A stretch of 64,000 nucleotides of DNA from a bacterium (GTDB lineage: Bacteria; Hinthialibacterota; Hinthialibacteria; Hinthialibacterales; Hinthialibacteraceae): assembly GCA_016125385.1 (NCBI GenBank), contig WGLV01000014.1:23307-87306 (forward strand), given 5' to 3'. A program made the translations under genes and the position numbers. The notes beneath the pieces are model-generated. The model did no database searches and was not told the DNA's origin. It was given only the letters and a program-made list of their open reading frames with translations. The number at the start of each line of letters is the position of its first letter. Position 1 is the first letter of the stretch. Positions 43,639 to 52,550 of the stretch are shown here, piece by piece.

Positions 43639-44334
43639 ATGAAAAACAACAGTCAGATTACAGGGTTGGTTCTTTTTACTTGTTTATTTTTGACAGCAAG
43701 TGCTCGGGCTTCGAGTATTGTCATCACTTATACGCAGGAAGATCAACGCATGTTGGATGAGTATCTGGAAAATGACTTCAACAACGCCATCGAGGACGTC
43801 CCCATTATCAGTTACATCGCCAATAAAATTGAAAATGGGACATCCAATCTGGAAATATTCAACGGGTGCAGCCTGGTCTATAAATTGTCAGCCAAGCATA
43901 AAACATATTTTGATCGGGTCCTGATTGAGCGATTTACGGATGAAATTGAAACGCAATTCTTGTCCATGGATTATTTTTTGGATGGAGGCAACCTTTTTAA
44001 TTCAATGATGGCCATTGGCGCTACGCGTACCGACCTTTCTATTCAATTTCTGCTGGATATGATGGAGCCGGTTGAAAACTGGCCGAAATCATTCCGGGAT
44101 GCTGTGTTGAAGCCAGGAACCAGGGACCGGTTGATCCGGGATGTTCGTAACCGGGCGATGGGAGCGCTTTTGCAACCACAAGATGAAAAGGGTAAGGAAC
44201 TTTTCTTCGTCATCGAGCGGAGGATTGCGAGTTTTGATGACGATGAAATAAAAACTTACCTGCTTGAACGTCTCGATAATTGGGAAAAAATTTATGAAGA
44301 GGCGGCAGTGAAGAACTACAAGAATTATCAGTGA
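43639..44334 (+). CDS. Unknown exported helical protein
   Basis: The protein has 231 residues with a signal peptide ending near A-R-A-S. The mature part looks all-helical, with short repeated-looking segments (F-L-L-D-M-M-E-P-V, Y-L-L-E-R-L-D-N-W), perhaps HEAT-like, but I cannot assign a family. GGGAG lies 6 bases before ATG 43639; the in-frame extension to 43606 overlaps the end of the protease. It follows the broken protease by 22 bases and is probably co-transcribed, so it could be a chaperone or inhibitor of that protease (speculation). Its base composition is AT-richer than the genes outside the two hairpins. Confidence 0.65.
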   Translation: MKNNSQITGLVLFTCLFLTASARASSIVITYTQEDQRMLDEYLENDFNNAIEDVPIISYIANKIENGTSNLEIFNGCSLVYKLSAKHKTYFDRVLIERFTDEIETQFLSMDYFLDGGNLFNSMMAIGATRTDLSIQFLLDMMEPVENWPKSFRDAVLKPGTRDRLIRDVRNRAMGALLQPQDEKGKELFFVIERRIASFDDDEIKTYLLERLDNWEKIYEEAAVKNYKNYQ

Positions 44335-44461
44335 TTTCGTGACGAAAAGTTTTTTGAGTCTTTTGCAATTGTAAATCCTAATTGGTTTCAGAAACGATCC
44401 GAGCCGGGATGGGATGATGGATAGTTTCCCAAAATAGCAGTATCTGTAAAAAAAAACAAAT

Positions 44462-44500
44462 GACGGCCGCTTTCGCGTGATGCGAGAGCGGCCGTCTTCG
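44462..44500. repeat. Long hairpin, copy 2 of the 41428-41466 repeat
   Basis: GACGGCCGCTTTCGCGTGA-T-GCGAGAGCGGCCGTCTTCG differs from the first copy at one loop base only (G in copy 1, T here). It sits between the convergent unknown gene and the DUF1080 gene and could end transcription from either side. Confidence 0.8.
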
Positions 44501-44541
44501 TTACGAGTGAATCGCGAACAGGGTCGATCGCGATCGTGCGA

Positions 44542-45231
44542 TCAGTCGATTTCTTTGATCTTGATGTTGCGGAAGAAGATGGGCGCTCCGGCGTGTTTGC
44601 CCTGGAAGCCGATGCGGCCGTGCGTCGCCAGTTCGGCGAAGGGCGTGCTGAGCCAGGAGGGGATTTCGCTGCCGTCGGGGTTGGTTTTGGCGCTGGTCCA
44701 TTTGCTCATGTCCATCTCGGTCACCTGCTCGCCGTTGAGCATGACATAGATCATTTTGTCTTTACAGGTCACGGTCATGCGGTTCCATTCACCCGGCTTT
44801 TTGACCACGCTCTTGCTGGCGGCCAGGTGGCCGAAGATGGCGGCGCACTGCCAGGTGCGTGGCTTGCTCGACCACTCTTCGGAGAAGTCGTCGGCGATCT
44901 GAATCTCGACCGAGTTGGGAATCCAGTTGTCCATATCGCTGCAATAGACGATCACGCCGCTGTTGGTGCCTTCGGCGGTTTTGAATTCGAGATCGAGGAT
45001 GAAGTTGTCGTAATCCTTGTCGGTCCAGAGGGCCTGATCTTCGCTTGCGGTGAAGACGCCGTCTTCGACCGTCCAGACGCCTTTGGGATAGATGGCGTTG
45101 GAGAGATCGGGTTTGAAGAGTTCCTTCCAACCGCTGACGTCGGGATGGGCTTCGGGCGGGACCTGGACGTCAGCCGCCCAGGCGCCCATCGCGGCGATGA
45201 CGAGAAGCGCCAACATACTGACTTTTTTCAT
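44542..45231 (-). CDS. DUF1080 protein (3-keto-disaccharide hydrolase family)
   Basis: The protein has 229 residues with a signal peptide ending A-W-A-A. The domain is a LamG/GH16-like beta-sandwich of the DUF1080 family: W-K-E-L-F-K-P-D, W-T-V-E-D-G-V-F-T-A, F-K-T-A-E-G-T-N-S-G-V, E-I-Q-I-A-D-D near residue 125, G-E-W-N-R-M-T-V and H-G-R-I-G-F-Q-G-K-H. Some family members hydrolyse 3-ketoglucosides; the substrate here is unknown. It is common in the same genomes as DUF1501/DUF1553 proteins. The gene stands alone. Confidence 0.88.
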   Translation of the reverse strand: MKKVSMLALLVIAAMGAWAADVQVPPEAHPDVSGWKELFKPDLSNAIYPKGVWTVEDGVFTASEDQALWTDKDYDNFILDLEFKTAEGTNSGVIVYCSDMDNWIPNSVEIQIADDFSEEWSSKPRTWQCAAIFGHLAASKSVVKKPGEWNRMTVTCKDKMIYVMLNGEQVTEMDMSKWTSAKTNPDGSEIPSWLSTPFAELATHGRIGFQGKHAGAPIFFRNIKIKEID

Positions 45232-45472
45232 TGCGCGAGCTCCTTGGGGAGAAAATAAGACGCGGCGGACGCCGCGCCGTGGCGTGTAACGCCAATATTA
45301 TTCTTCAGGAATCACGGCGACAATCAAGTGGGGGCGCGAAGAGACGCTTTGAACTCGTTTAATAAAAGTTGGACATTCGATAACGGGCGATTATTCAATC
45401 GATCCTGAATTTGGTATGATCGAATGGTAAAGATATTCGCGGCCATCGGCTGAATGGGAAAGGAAGAACGAG

Positions 45473-47209
45473 ATGCTAAACGCCTCGCGATGGATTATGC
45501 GGTATGGACTGGCGGCGCTGATCGCGCTGCTTGTGGCGGCGGTTTCCGCGCCGGCGGAGGGAATGCGTTTTGAAAAGAACGTCATGGTTCCCATGCGCGA
45601 CGGCGTCAAGCTGGCGGCGAACGTTTTCATCCCGAAGGGGGATGGGCCGTTTCCGGTGGTGTTGATCCGTTCGCCCTACGGGAAAGGGGATGAGAACAAC
45701 GGGCAGGGAAAATTCTTCACCGAACGCGGCTACGCGATGGTGATTCAGGATTGCCGGGGCAAGTTCGACTCGGAAGGAGAATGGGACCCGTTTCGCTACG
45801 ACGCGGAAGACGGCGCCGACACAGTGAAGTGGATTCACGAACAGAACTGGTGCAACGGCCGGGTGGGAACCGGCGGCGGTTCTTACGTCGGGTATACTCA
45901 ATGGGCGCTGGCGCCGCTGGTTGGCGATGCGGTCGATTGTCTGCTGCCGGTGGTTCCATTTTCGCAGGCGTATTCCGGAACGCATTACGTGGGAGGGGCT
46001 TATCAACTGGCGCTGACGATGGGCTGGGGCGCGGGCGTCGCGTTCGAACAGCATGAGACGCCGCCGCAATTCAATCTGGGCGTGGCGTTGCATCATCTCC
46101 CGCTGAACGACTGGGACGACGCGACGGGAAAATCGATCCCCTATCTGCGCGACTGGGTGGCGCACTCCACGCCGGACGCGTATTGGGCGAAACGTGGCGT
46201 TGACGACGCGTATGAAAAGATCGTGGCGCCGATTCTCAGCATCGACGGCTGGTACGACATTTTCGCCAAGGTCGCGCTGGAGGATATCAACGCGGTCAAG
46301 GCGCGATCCAGCGACCGGCCGATCCGGCGAAACCTGTTCTGCATTATGGGGCCGTGGGGACACGGCGTAAATCAGACAATAGTGGGCGATCTCGATTTCG
46401 GTGAAAACGCGAAACTGGATTTCAATAAATTACAGAGCGACTGGTATGGATACTGGCTGAAGGATGAGGAAACGGGCGTGCAGGACTGGGCTCCGTATCG
46501 CCTGTTCATCATGGGCGATAACCAGTGGCGTGACGAGTATGAATGGCCGCTGGCTCGCACCGACTGGAAAAAAGCGTATATCCATAGCGGCGGCAAGGCG
46601 AATACGCTGGACGGTGACGGGACGCTGTCGTTCGACGCGCCGCAACGAGAGACGCCCGATGAGTATACCTATGATCCTGAAATCCCTGTTCCCACGCTGG
46701 GAGGCAATAACCTGGTAGGCGCGCCGATCGGTCCGCACGATCAGCGCGAGGCGGAACTCCGCCGCGACGTGCTGGTGTATACCAGCGAACCGCTGGAGCA
46801 TGACATGGAAGTGACCGGACCGGTGAAGATGGTGTTATACGCCGCCTCCAGCGCAACGGACACCGATTTTACCGCCAAGCTGGTCGACGTTTATCCAGAC
46901 GGCCGCGCGATGAATCTCTGCGACGGAATCATCCGCGCGCGATATCGAAACTCGAACACCGATCTGGAACTGATAGAACCCGGCAAGGCGTATGAATACG
47001 AAATCGACCTGTGGGTGACGGCTAACGTGTTCAAGGCCGGGCATCGAGTCAGGCTGGAGGTATCGAGCAGTAACTTCCCGCGATTCGACCGAAACCCGAA
47101 CACAGGGCATGCTTTCGGCGCCGACGCGGAGACGAAGAAAGCCGAACAGACGGTGTATCATGAGACCGGCCGGGAATCATACGTACTATTGCCGGTGATT
47201 CCGCGATAA
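45473..47209 (+). CDS. CocE/NonD-type alpha/beta hydrolase, exported
   Basis: The protein has 578 residues with a signal peptide ending near S-A-P-A-E-G. It has the X-Pro dipeptidyl-peptidase/cocaine-esterase layout: start V-M-V-P-M-R-D-G-V-K-L-A-A-N-V, the oxyanion region R-S-P-Y-G-K, the nucleophile elbow G-G-G-S-Y-V-G-Y-T-Q (serine near residue 143), and the acid/base region G-W-Y-D-I-F and G-P-W-G-H-G. The C-terminal 220 residues form the jelly-roll domain (V-T-G-P-V-K-M-V-L-Y, G-H-R-V-R-L-E-V-S-S-S-N-F-P-R). It cleaves an ester or amide; the substrate is unknown. The sulfatase starts 56 bases later, so the two may share a transcript. Confidence 0.9.
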   Translation: MLNASRWIMRYGLAALIALLVAAVSAPAEGMRFEKNVMVPMRDGVKLAANVFIPKGDGPFPVVLIRSPYGKGDENNGQGKFFTERGYAMVIQDCRGKFDSEGEWDPFRYDAEDGADTVKWIHEQNWCNGRVGTGGGSYVGYTQWALAPLVGDAVDCLLPVVPFSQAYSGTHYVGGAYQLALTMGWGAGVAFEQHETPPQFNLGVALHHLPLNDWDDATGKSIPYLRDWVAHSTPDAYWAKRGVDDAYEKIVAPILSIDGWYDIFAKVALEDINAVKARSSDRPIRRNLFCIMGPWGHGVNQTIVGDLDFGENAKLDFNKLQSDWYGYWLKDEETGVQDWAPYRLFIMGDNQWRDEYEWPLARTDWKKAYIHSGGKANTLDGDGTLSFDAPQRETPDEYTYDPEIPVPTLGGNNLVGAPIGPHDQREAELRRDVLVYTSEPLEHDMEVTGPVKMVLYAASSATDTDFTAKLVDVYPDGRAMNLCDGIIRARYRNSNTDLELIEPGKAYEYEIDLWVTANVFKAGHRVRLEVSSSNFPRFDRNPNTGHAFGADAETKKAEQTVYHETGRESYVLLPVIPR

Positions 47210-47265
47210 GAGGAGAATACGCGGCGAGTCTCCGAACGGATATCCCGCCGTGGAATGGAGTGAGA

Positions 47266-48795
47266 ATGGACCAGTCAATGCAAAATCGTTCGAAGAATGC
47301 TTCTTGTGACCGGCGGGATTTTTTGCAATCGGCCGGGGCGGGATTATGCGGTCTGGCCGCCTTGAACTGGCTTCAATCAGCCCGCGCCGCCAATTCAAAG
47401 CCGCGCAACATCGTGTTTATTCTGAGCGACGATCATCGCTACGATTTCATGAGTTTCATGGAGGGCGCGCCCGCGTTTCTGGAGACGCCGAACATGGACC
47501 GGATGGCGCGGGAAGGCGCTCATCTGGCGAACGCCTTTGTCAGTACGTCATTATGTTCGCCCAGCCGCGCTTCTATCCTTACCGGGCAGTATATGCGAAA
47601 TCACCACATCGTTGATAACCAGAGGCCCGAACCGGAGGGGACGGTCTTCTTTCCGAAATACCTGCAACAGGCTGGTTATCAAACCGCGTTTGTCGGCAAG
47701 TGGCACATGGGGCACGATCAGGACGATCCACGGCCGGGTTTTGATTACTGGGCGAGTCTGAAAGGGCAGGGAGAGTATTTCGATCCCGTTCTCAATATCA
47801 ACGGGACGCACCGCAAACTGGAAGGCTACGTGACGGACGCCCTGACCGATCAGGCGTTGACGTGGCTTTCGCAGGAACGGGATGCGGAAAAACCATTCTT
47901 CCTTTATCTGTCGCACAAGGCGGTTCATTATCCATTTCAGCCCGCCCCGCGGCATCAGGGGCGGTACGCCAACGCCGAGATCAAACGCCCCGACACGATG
48001 GCCAACACCGAGCGGAATTACCAGACGCAGCCGCACTGGGTGCGCGAGCGGCGGTACAGCATTCACGGGATCGATCACATGGAGACGGGGCCGTATGATG
48101 ACGATCCCGTGCCGTCGTTTGACGCGCTGTACCGGAATTATTGTGAAACGGTGTATGGTCTGGATGAGAATCTGGGCCGGGTGATTGATTATCTGGATGA
48201 GAGCGGACTCAGCGATTCAACGCTGGTGCTCTACATGGGCGATAATGGGTTCGAACTCGGCGAGCACGGCTTTTACGACAAGCGCGACGCGTTTGAAGAG
48301 TCGATCCGCGTGCCGATGCTGGCGTACGCGCCGGGGTTGATCGAGCCGGGGACGACGGTGACTCCGCTGGTGCAGAACATCGACGTCGCGCCCACCCTGC
48401 TGGCGGCGGCGGGAGTGACGGCGCCGGCCAAAGCGAAGATGGACGGGGGATCGTTTTTACCCCTGCTTGAAGGGAAGACGGCGCCGTGGCGCGATCATAT
48501 TCTGTATGAGTATTACTGGGAATGGAATTTTCCCGCCACGCCGACGACATTCGCCATTCGGGACGAGCGCTATAAGTACATCTACTATCACGGCGTCTGG
48601 GATCTGGACGGTTTTTACGATCTGGAGACCGACCCGCACGAGCGGCACAACCTGATCAACGTCCCCGCCTACCAGGAGCGTATTGAGGCGATGAAAACGC
48701 AACTGTTCGACGAGATGGAAGCCGGTGGCGATGTGTCGATCCCCCTTCGCAGACCCCAGGGCGAACGGCTCGATCAGCGGAAAAATCACCGCTGA
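47266..48795 (+). CDS. Type I sulfatase (CxPxR active site)
   Basis: The protein has about 509 residues. A Tat-like signal with C-D-R-R-D-F-L-Q-S-A-G is followed by the sulfatase core: N-I-V-F-I-L-S-D-D-H, the formylglycine site C-S-P-S-R-A-S-I-L-T-G-Q-Y near residue 100, F-V-G-K-W-H-M-G and M-G-D-N-G-F-E-L-G-E-H-G. The active site is canonical. GGAG lies 5 bases before ATG 47266; GTG 47260 is in frame just upstream. It probably acts in the periplasm on sulfated glycans and follows the CocE-like hydrolase. It ends just before the convergent galT. Confidence 0.93.
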   Translation: MDQSMQNRSKNASCDRRDFLQSAGAGLCGLAALNWLQSARAANSKPRNIVFILSDDHRYDFMSFMEGAPAFLETPNMDRMAREGAHLANAFVSTSLCSPSRASILTGQYMRNHHIVDNQRPEPEGTVFFPKYLQQAGYQTAFVGKWHMGHDQDDPRPGFDYWASLKGQGEYFDPVLNINGTHRKLEGYVTDALTDQALTWLSQERDAEKPFFLYLSHKAVHYPFQPAPRHQGRYANAEIKRPDTMANTERNYQTQPHWVRERRYSIHGIDHMETGPYDDDPVPSFDALYRNYCETVYGLDENLGRVIDYLDESGLSDSTLVLYMGDNGFELGEHGFYDKRDAFEESIRVPMLAYAPGLIEPGTTVTPLVQNIDVAPTLLAAAGVTAPAKAKMDGGSFLPLLEGKTAPWRDHILYEYYWEWNFPATPTTFAIRDERYKYIYYHGVWDLDGFYDLETDPHERHNLINVPAYQERIEAMKTQLFDEMEAGGDVSIPLRRPQGERLDQRKNHR

Positions 48796-48810
48796 ATCGA
48801 AATGGTTTCT

Positions 48811-49893
48811 TTATGACGCCGACTGTTTGAAATGGACGTCCGGCAAGGCTCGCAGGCGCTCCGCCGCCTGTTCGGCGGTGATGTCGCGTTGTGGTTCGCC
48901 GGTCATTTCGTAGCCGACCTGAAACTTTTTGATGGTGGCGCTGCGTAACAGCGGCGGGTAAAAGTGCTGGTGCATCACCACGCCAGGGTGCGGTTCTCCG
49001 TCGACCGGTTTCTGGTGTATACCCATCGAATAAGGAAACGAGACTTCAAACAGGTTGTCGTAGCGGATCAGCAATCGGCGCATGATTTCAGCCCATGCGT
49101 CGCGCTCGGCGCCGCTCAGTTCGTTGATGGATGCGACGGGGCGGCGGGGAAGTATCATCGTCTCAAACGGCCAGATCGCCCAGTGTGGAACCAGCGCGGC
49201 GAAATGATCGTTGCTATCGATGACGCGCTCGCGTTGATCGAGTTCCCAGTGGAGGTAGTCGCTGAGCAGCGCGGCGTCATGCTGTTCGAAATACTTTTTC
49301 TGGGAAGCCAGTTCGCGGGCCTGAATGGTGGGGACCGTTCGCGTCGACCATATCTGCCCGTGGGGATGGGGATTGCTGCACCCCATCATCTCGCCGCGAT
49401 TTTCAAAGATCGTGACGGCTGAAACGCCCTCCATGCGGCCAATCTCCTCATATTGATCGACCCATAAATCGATAACCGTTCTGACTTCAGCAAGCTGCAT
49501 CTGGGCGAGCGTAAGGTCATGACGGGGTGAAAAGCAGATCACTCGGCAGTGACCGGTCTCAGGCTGTTCGCGCACGAGGCCATTGCACTGCTCGGCGGGA
49601 GGGCCGAAGGGAGAGTCGCCCAGCAGCGCGGCGAAATCGTTTTCAAATACGAAAGTCGATTCATACTCCGGGTTTTGCGCCCCACCCGCGCGCTGGTTGC
49701 CGGGGCAGAGATAACACGCGGGATCGTACGCCGGGAGGTTGGCGGACGGGACTTTCTCGATGCGCCCCGTCCACGGGCGTTTAGTGCGATGCGGCGAGAC
49801 CAGCAGCCATTCTTCGGTCAGCGGGTTCCAGCGGCGATGGGGATGGTCATTACGTTGAAAGCCGGTCACGATGGGGCCTCGCTTACGATTCAT
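48811..49893 (-). CDS. galT: Galactose-1-phosphate uridylyltransferase
   Basis: The protein has 360 residues. It exchanges galactose-1-phosphate with UDP-glucose in the Leloir pathway. Signatures are [10 protein letters not shown] near the start, C-Y-L-C-P-G-N near residue 60, V-F-E-N-D-F-A-A-L, and the active-site [10 protein letters not shown] near residue 175. The C-terminal V-G-Y-E-M is also typical. Its ATG lies inside the end of galE (11-base overlap), so both are translated from one messenger. No galactokinase is in the window. Confidence 0.95.
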   Translation of the reverse strand: MNRKRGPIVTGFQRNDHPHRRWNPLTEEWLLVSPHRTKRPWTGRIEKVPSANLPAYDPACYLCPGNQRAGGAQNPEYESTFVFENDFAALLGDSPFGPPAEQCNGLVREQPETGHCRVICFSPRHDLTLAQMQLAEVRTVIDLWVDQYEEIGRMEGVSAVTIFENRGEMMGCSNPHPHGQIWSTRTVPTIQARELASQKKYFEQHDAALLSDYLHWELDQRERVIDSNDHFAALVPHWAIWPFETMILPRRPVASINELSGAERDAWAEIMRRLLIRYDNLFEVSFPYSMGIHQKPVDGEPHPGVVMHQHFYPPLLRSATIKKFQVGYEMTGEPQRDITAEQAAERLRALPDVHFKQSAS

Positions 49894-50872
49894 ATCCGTT
49901 GGGGTGGCGTTGGCGCCACGCCCAGGCGGAGGCGATTATGTCGCCCAGTTCGGGGATGCGCGGCGTCCAGCCCAGCGTCTGGCGGGCGCGATCGGATGAC
50001 GCGGTCAGCACGCCCGGATCGCCGGGACGGCGCGGCGCTTCTTTCGCGGGGATGGGATGACCGGTCGCCCGGCGTGCGGCTTCGATTACCTCGCGCACTG
50101 AAAATCCCTGACCGTTGCCCAGATTACAGACGATGGATTCCTGATGGATGTGTTCGAGCGCGAGCAGGTGCGCGTCGGCGAGGTCGCTGACGTGGATGTA
50201 ATCGCGCACGCAGGTTCCATCGGGGGTGTCGTAGTCGGTTCCATACATGGCGATGGATTCTCGCTTCCCCTGAGCCACATCGAGAATGATGGGGATCAGA
50301 TGAGTCTCTGGCGTGTGATCTTCACCGAGAGATTCGGTGGCGCCGGCGGCGTTGAAATATCGCAGTATGGCGTGGTTGATTCCATAGGCTTCTTCATAGC
50401 TTTTCAACAGATACTCAAACGCCAGCTTGGAACGGCCGTAAGCGTTGATGGGAATTTTGACGCTGTCTTCGGTGATGGGGACGGAAAGCGGATTGCCGTA
50501 CACGGCGGCGGTGGATGAAAAGACGATGCGTTTGACGCCGCGGCGTTGCATCATCTTAAGAAGATTGTGACCACCCTCGACGTTGTTATCGAAATACTTG
50601 CCCGGCTGCTCGACCGACTCGCCGACCAGGCTATACGCGCCGAAGTGCATGACGGCGCCGATGGCGTGTTCAGTGAAAGCGCATTCAACATCTTCCATGC
50701 GGCGCAGATCGCCCTCAAAGGCATGCGCGTCAGGATGGATCGCCTGCCGGTGTCCCTTTTCGAAATTATCAAATACGACGACGGGATAGCCTTTGTCACA
50801 TAGCGCGGCGGCGACCACGCTGCCGATGTATCCGGCGCCGCCCACGACGAGAATCGTATCGGTTGTACTCAT
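49883..50872 (-). CDS. galE: UDP-glucose 4-epimerase
   Basis: The protein has 329 residues and is an extended short-chain dehydrogenase: NAD-binding G-G-A-G-Y-I-G near residue 10, F-D-N-F/L-like motif [10 protein letters not shown] with the catalytic serine/threonine near 125, Y-G-R-S-K near 150, and R-Y-F-N-A-A-G-A. It interconverts UDP-glucose and UDP-galactose. UDP-glucose links this operon to the sucrose enzymes at 23-28 kb as well as to envelope glycans. It is the first gene of galE-galT; GAGG lies 10 bases before the ATG. Confidence 0.95.
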   Translation of the reverse strand: MSTTDTILVVGGAGYIGSVVAAALCDKGYPVVVFDNFEKGHRQAIHPDAHAFEGDLRRMEDVECAFTEHAIGAVMHFGAYSLVGESVEQPGKYFDNNVEGGHNLLKMMQRRGVKRIVFSSTAAVYGNPLSVPITEDSVKIPINAYGRSKLAFEYLLKSYEEAYGINHAILRYFNAAGATESLGEDHTPETHLIPIILDVAQGKRESIAMYGTDYDTPDGTCVRDYIHVSDLADAHLLALEHIHQESIVCNLGNGQGFSVREVIEAARRATGHPIPAKEAPRRPGDPGVLTASSDRARQTLGWTPRIPELGDIIASAWAWRQRHPNGYES

Positions 50873-51078
50873 GAAGAATTCGCCTCGCGTCTGAAGTCAG
50901 ATTCCTGTTCGTAGTGAATATCCATCATAGTATGACTGAATCGGGAATGAAGATAAACGTGCGCCGGTTATGCGTTAAATCGAGTATTCACTTCGAGGGA
51001 AATCATGAGACTATAGAAGAGTTTTCAGGATCGGAACCTTCATGTTTTTACGGAAAAATAGCGTGAAAGGAAAAGAGG

Positions 51079-52527
51079 ATGGCTCTGTCGCGATATTGGT
51101 TTGTTTGGGGTGTTGTTTTATTCGGGTTCGTTTTCAGCGCTCTTGCCGCTGAAGCGCCGATTGAACTCGGACATCGAAGAGAACTGTTTGTTGACAGAAT
51201 GGTGATCGATTCGATAAACATTCTGGAATTGAGGTTGCATCATCCCCGTCCGAACGGCGCGGTATATCGCTTCGATCGGCCGTGGGAGGGACGGTATTGC
51301 GGATACGCGACGATCTTGCGGGACGGCGGAGCCATGCGCCTGTACTATCGTGGTTTGCCCGAATCGGGAGCGGATGGGAGCCAGGCGGAGACGACTTGCG
51401 TGGCCTTCAGTCAGGATGGGATCGAATGGACGCGGCCTTCGCTGGGTCTGCATGAAATCAACGGCTCTCGCGAGAACAACGTGATCCTGAGCGGCAGCGC
51501 GCCGTATTCGCATAATTTCGCGCCATTTATCGACGAGCGGCCCGGCGTTAAGCCGGAAGAGCGCTACAAGGCGATCGCGGGCGTCCATCGCACGGGTTTG
51601 CATGGCTTCGTATCGGCGGACGGACTGCGCTGGAAAATGGTTGACGAAAGACCGTCGATCACCGAGGGCGCGTTCGATTCGCAGAACGTAGCGTTCTGGT
51701 CGGAAGCGGAAGGACGCTACGTTTGTTATTTCAGAACATGGACGCAAGGCGAATTCAAAGGGTTCCGCGCCATCAGCCGCTGTACATCGGACGATTTTAT
51801 CCACTGGACGGCGCCGGCGGAGATGACTTACGGCGAGCCGTTGCAAGAACATTTATATACCAACCAGACGTCGCCGTATTTTCGCGCTCCCCAGCTCTAT
51901 CTCTCATTGGCGGCGCGATTCATGCCGGGGCGGCGCGTGTTGAGCCAGGAGCAATTCGCGCGGATGGGCGGAGAGGCGGCCTACTCCGGCGACTGTTCTG
52001 ACGTGGTTTTGATGAGCAGCCGGGGGGGAGACCAATATGACCGGATTTTTCGCGAGAGTTTTATCCGGCCCGGCGACGATCCCGCCAACTGGAGTTCGCG
52101 TACAAATTATGCGGCGCGGGGGATTGTTCCCACAGGCGGAGATGAAATCTCCGTCTACGTGCAGCGGCATTACGGTCAGCCCACGCATTATCTGGAACGT
52201 TTGACGTTGAGGGTGGATGGCTTTGCGTCGCTGCACGCCGGTTTCGATCGGGGTGAGATGACGACTCGGCCGCTGAAGTTCGACGGGAAAGAACTCGTGC
52301 TCAATTATTCAACCTCGGCGGCGGGAAGCGTCTGGATTGAAATACAAGATTTGGAAGGTAACCCAATTGAGGGATTCACGATGGGAGATTTTGACGAACT
52401 GGCGGGCGACCAGATCGAGCGCACGGTTTCATGGGGTGGAAGCGACCTGGGTCAGTTGGCGGGGCGGCCGGTCCGTTTGCGTTTTATTCTCAAAGACGCG
52501 GACGTGTATTCGTTTATGTTTCGTTGA
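51079..52527 (+). CDS. Exported GH32/GH43-like five-bladed propeller protein
   Basis: The protein has 482 residues with a signal peptide ending A-L-A-A-E-A. The opening R-R-E-L-F-V-D-R-M-V-I-D, the repeated D-G-I-E-W-T-R-P and D-G-L-R-W-K blades, F-Y/W-Y-R-G-L-P, and F-D-S-Q-N-V-A-F-W-S fit the large group of GH32/43-like propellers frequent in Planctomycetes-like genomes. The C-terminal 130 residues form a beta-sandwich. Enzyme activity is not assured. AAAGGA lies 7 bases before the ATG. The gene is monocistronic and divergent from galE. Confidence 0.75.
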   Translation: MALSRYWFVWGVVLFGFVFSALAAEAPIELGHRRELFVDRMVIDSINILELRLHHPRPNGAVYRFDRPWEGRYCGYATILRDGGAMRLYYRGLPESGADGSQAETTCVAFSQDGIEWTRPSLGLHEINGSRENNVILSGSAPYSHNFAPFIDERPGVKPEERYKAIAGVHRTGLHGFVSADGLRWKMVDERPSITEGAFDSQNVAFWSEAEGRYVCYFRTWTQGEFKGFRAISRCTSDDFIHWTAPAEMTYGEPLQEHLYTNQTSPYFRAPQLYLSLAARFMPGRRVLSQEQFARMGGEAAYSGDCSDVVLMSSRGGDQYDRIFRESFIRPGDDPANWSSRTNYAARGIVPTGGDEISVYVQRHYGQPTHYLERLTLRVDGFASLHAGFDRGEMTTRPLKFDGKELVLNYSTSAAGSVWIEIQDLEGNPIEGFTMGDFDELAGDQIERTVSWGGSDLGQLAGRPVRLRFILKDADVYSFMFR

Positions 52528-52550
52528 AGCCGGAGCCGCTATCGGCTGTT

